From NCBI RefSeq assembly GCF_019578655.1, contig NC_063258.1:682001-746000 (forward strand): a stretch of 64,000 nucleotides of DNA, written 5' to 3'. Origin of the DNA: Ricinus communis (lineage: Eukaryota; Streptophyta; Magnoliopsida; Malpighiales; Euphorbiaceae). Below the pieces are notes generated by a model. It did no database searches and was not told the DNA's origin. It saw nothing but the letters and a program-made list of their open reading frames with translations. Positions 62,955 to 64,000 of this stretch are shown here, piece after piece. How positions within the stretch are numbered: position 1 is the first letter of the stretch; each line of letters opens with the position of its first letter. Both the position numbers and the translations under genes were made by a program.

Positions 62955-63105
62955 TTTATTCATAGAAGGTCCAATAGAGTAGTCATCTCCTTATTATCGC
63001 CATAAAGGTGAAATCTCATCTAATGCATGTGAAAATTTAAACTCAAGACCTCCACCTCCCAAGAGCAATTGTTATTGTCACTTGAGCTAGCCCTCAAGTG
63101 CAATT
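62955..63105 (-). mobile_element. tRNA-derived SINE-like insertion in SCPL copy 2 intron 4
   Basis: On the minus strand GGGCTAGCTCAAGTGAC resembles a tRNA A box and GGTCTTGAGTTTAAATTTTC a B box, about 35 bases apart, the layout of a Pol III SINE promoter. Copy 1 intron 4 lacks the segment: its TTCTCAGAAATGAAAATTAG runs straight into AATTATTATTTACC. Exact ends and target duplication are not clear. Confidence 0.5.
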
Positions 63106-64000
63106 AACTATTATTATTTACTAGTGTTGTTGAAAGATTTATTATCTTTACAGTAAAAGTATATAAATGAATAGATAATCTTACTGTGTAATCCGAGTCC
63201 CAGTGAAAAGAAACACACACAGGAAAAAACCCTTATAATTAATGAATCATATCAGATTGCATAAAATTATGGAAAATATAACTATCTAGAAAGGTTCAGA
63301 TCTAAATAATTTGATGGCTGTATTATTCTTTGCATTAATGTTTGAATTATAAATTGTTATGCAGTGGTTGATTCCTATTCAGGCATTCCTGTACCTCTCA
63401 TTGTTAAAAACATACTTGAGGGTAACCAAAATTCTTCTTTATAACTATTTAATCTCTTATTAGTTTCTCGAGCTTTTACACAGGTAAAAGCAAGATGACA
63501 CTACTTTAAAAGTGTACGCAGAATTCAAATCTACAAATAAAAAAAAAAAAGAAAAAAGAAAACATGCTTTAATTAACTGACATTAGTTTCCCTGCAGGCA
63601 ATGAAGCTGGAGTGCAGCCAACTATGAATCTAATAGTAAACCTTATGGAGGAACTCAAAATTCAGTGTCCAATTATTTTCCAGAACTTGGATATGATTAC
63701 CTCTAACAAGCATTATTTTTATTTTTATGGGTTGTTAACAGGGATATGTACTTGGGAACCCAAAGACAGATTATTTTCTGGATTTAAATGCAAGAGTCCC
63801 ATTTGCTCATAGATTGACACTCATATCAGATCAAATCTATCAGGTCATTCCATTTTCCCTTTTATTTTCAACTTTATTGATAAAGACTTCATCACTTGTA
63901 AAGACTTTCATGCTTTAAAAAAAAAAAAAGAGAATATTACAGGCTTACAATAAATAATGAAATGAATAATCTTCCCTTAAGAACAATAATAGATAAAGCT

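Larger units (their letters stand above)
59995..63843 (+). pseudogene. SCPL copy 2: exon 5 deletion, frameshift, premature stop; 3' part beyond window
   Basis: Exons: 59995-60131, 60199-60344, 62515-62591, 62699-62821, 63365-63421, 63598-63635, 63742-63843. Each has the same length as in copy 1 except exon 5, which is 57 bp instead of 103. The 46-bp loss corresponds to 32144-32189 of copy 1 and removes the codons just before the nucleophile motif (GDSYSG); the motif itself is now out of frame. Translation reaches TGA at 63625-63627 in exon 6, giving about 189 residues with signal peptide and [10 protein letters not shown] but no catalytic Ser, Asp or His. Exons 1-4 are otherwise very similar to copy 1 (for example [13 protein letters not shown]). 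Intron 2 has grown to 2.17 kb from 0.47 kb. Later exons lie past the window. Confidence 0.85.

Overview
This window is nuclear DNA of a flowering plant, probably a eudicot. It is very AT-rich, has genes split by short GT-AG introns, and carries plant-type retrotransposons, Helitrons, a CACTA element and endogenous plant pararetrovirus. The species cannot be fixed from the window. Nothing here is bacterial: no operons or CRISPR arrays, and the only rRNA-like sequence is a 247-bp plastid-derived fragment inside an intron.

Layout. 1-5740: the last five coding exons of a WD40-repeat ribosome-biogenesis protein of the WDR75/Utp17 type (+), with a hairpin-like MITE in its left-most intron. 5741-11050: AT-rich intergenic DNA without a recognisable gene. 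11053-12130: a non-coding block repeated at 46207-48310. 12980-16854: Helitron-like DNA ending in a canonical hairpin plus CTAG, with exon-like segments inside. 17246-29106: an 11.9-kb cluster of endogenous pararetrovirus (family Caulimoviridae, florendovirus-like layout), broken into at least 14 sense and antisense blocks and set between TA repeats. 30035-36589: a complete 14-exon serine carboxypeptidase-like (SCPL) gene encoding 471 residues (+). 37095-42345: decayed LINE fragments on both strands, then a decayed copia element. 42350-46200: LTR-like scraps and tandem Helitron-like repeats. 46207-48310: second copy of the non-coding block. 49740-58924: a CACTA transposon with a young 4.94-kb copia element (53787-58724) nested in it. 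59995 to the window end: a second SCPL copy, disrupted by a 46-bp deletion in the exon that encodes the nucleophile motif.

Reading of the whole. The two SCPL copies, their promoters and the two non-coding blocks lie in the same order and orientation. The simplest reading is a tandem segmental duplication with a unit of at least 25 kb. After the duplication one copy received the pararetrovirus cluster, and the other received the CACTA/copia nest, a SINE-like insertion and a plastid 16S rRNA fragment. Copy 1 keeps the full catalytic triad; copy 2 cannot encode it. The pararetrovirus blocks carry stops that look mostly like C-to-T or G-to-A changes, as expected of old methylated DNA, and they include a 1.1-kb inverted repeat of capsid sequence that could form double-stranded RNA if transcribed.
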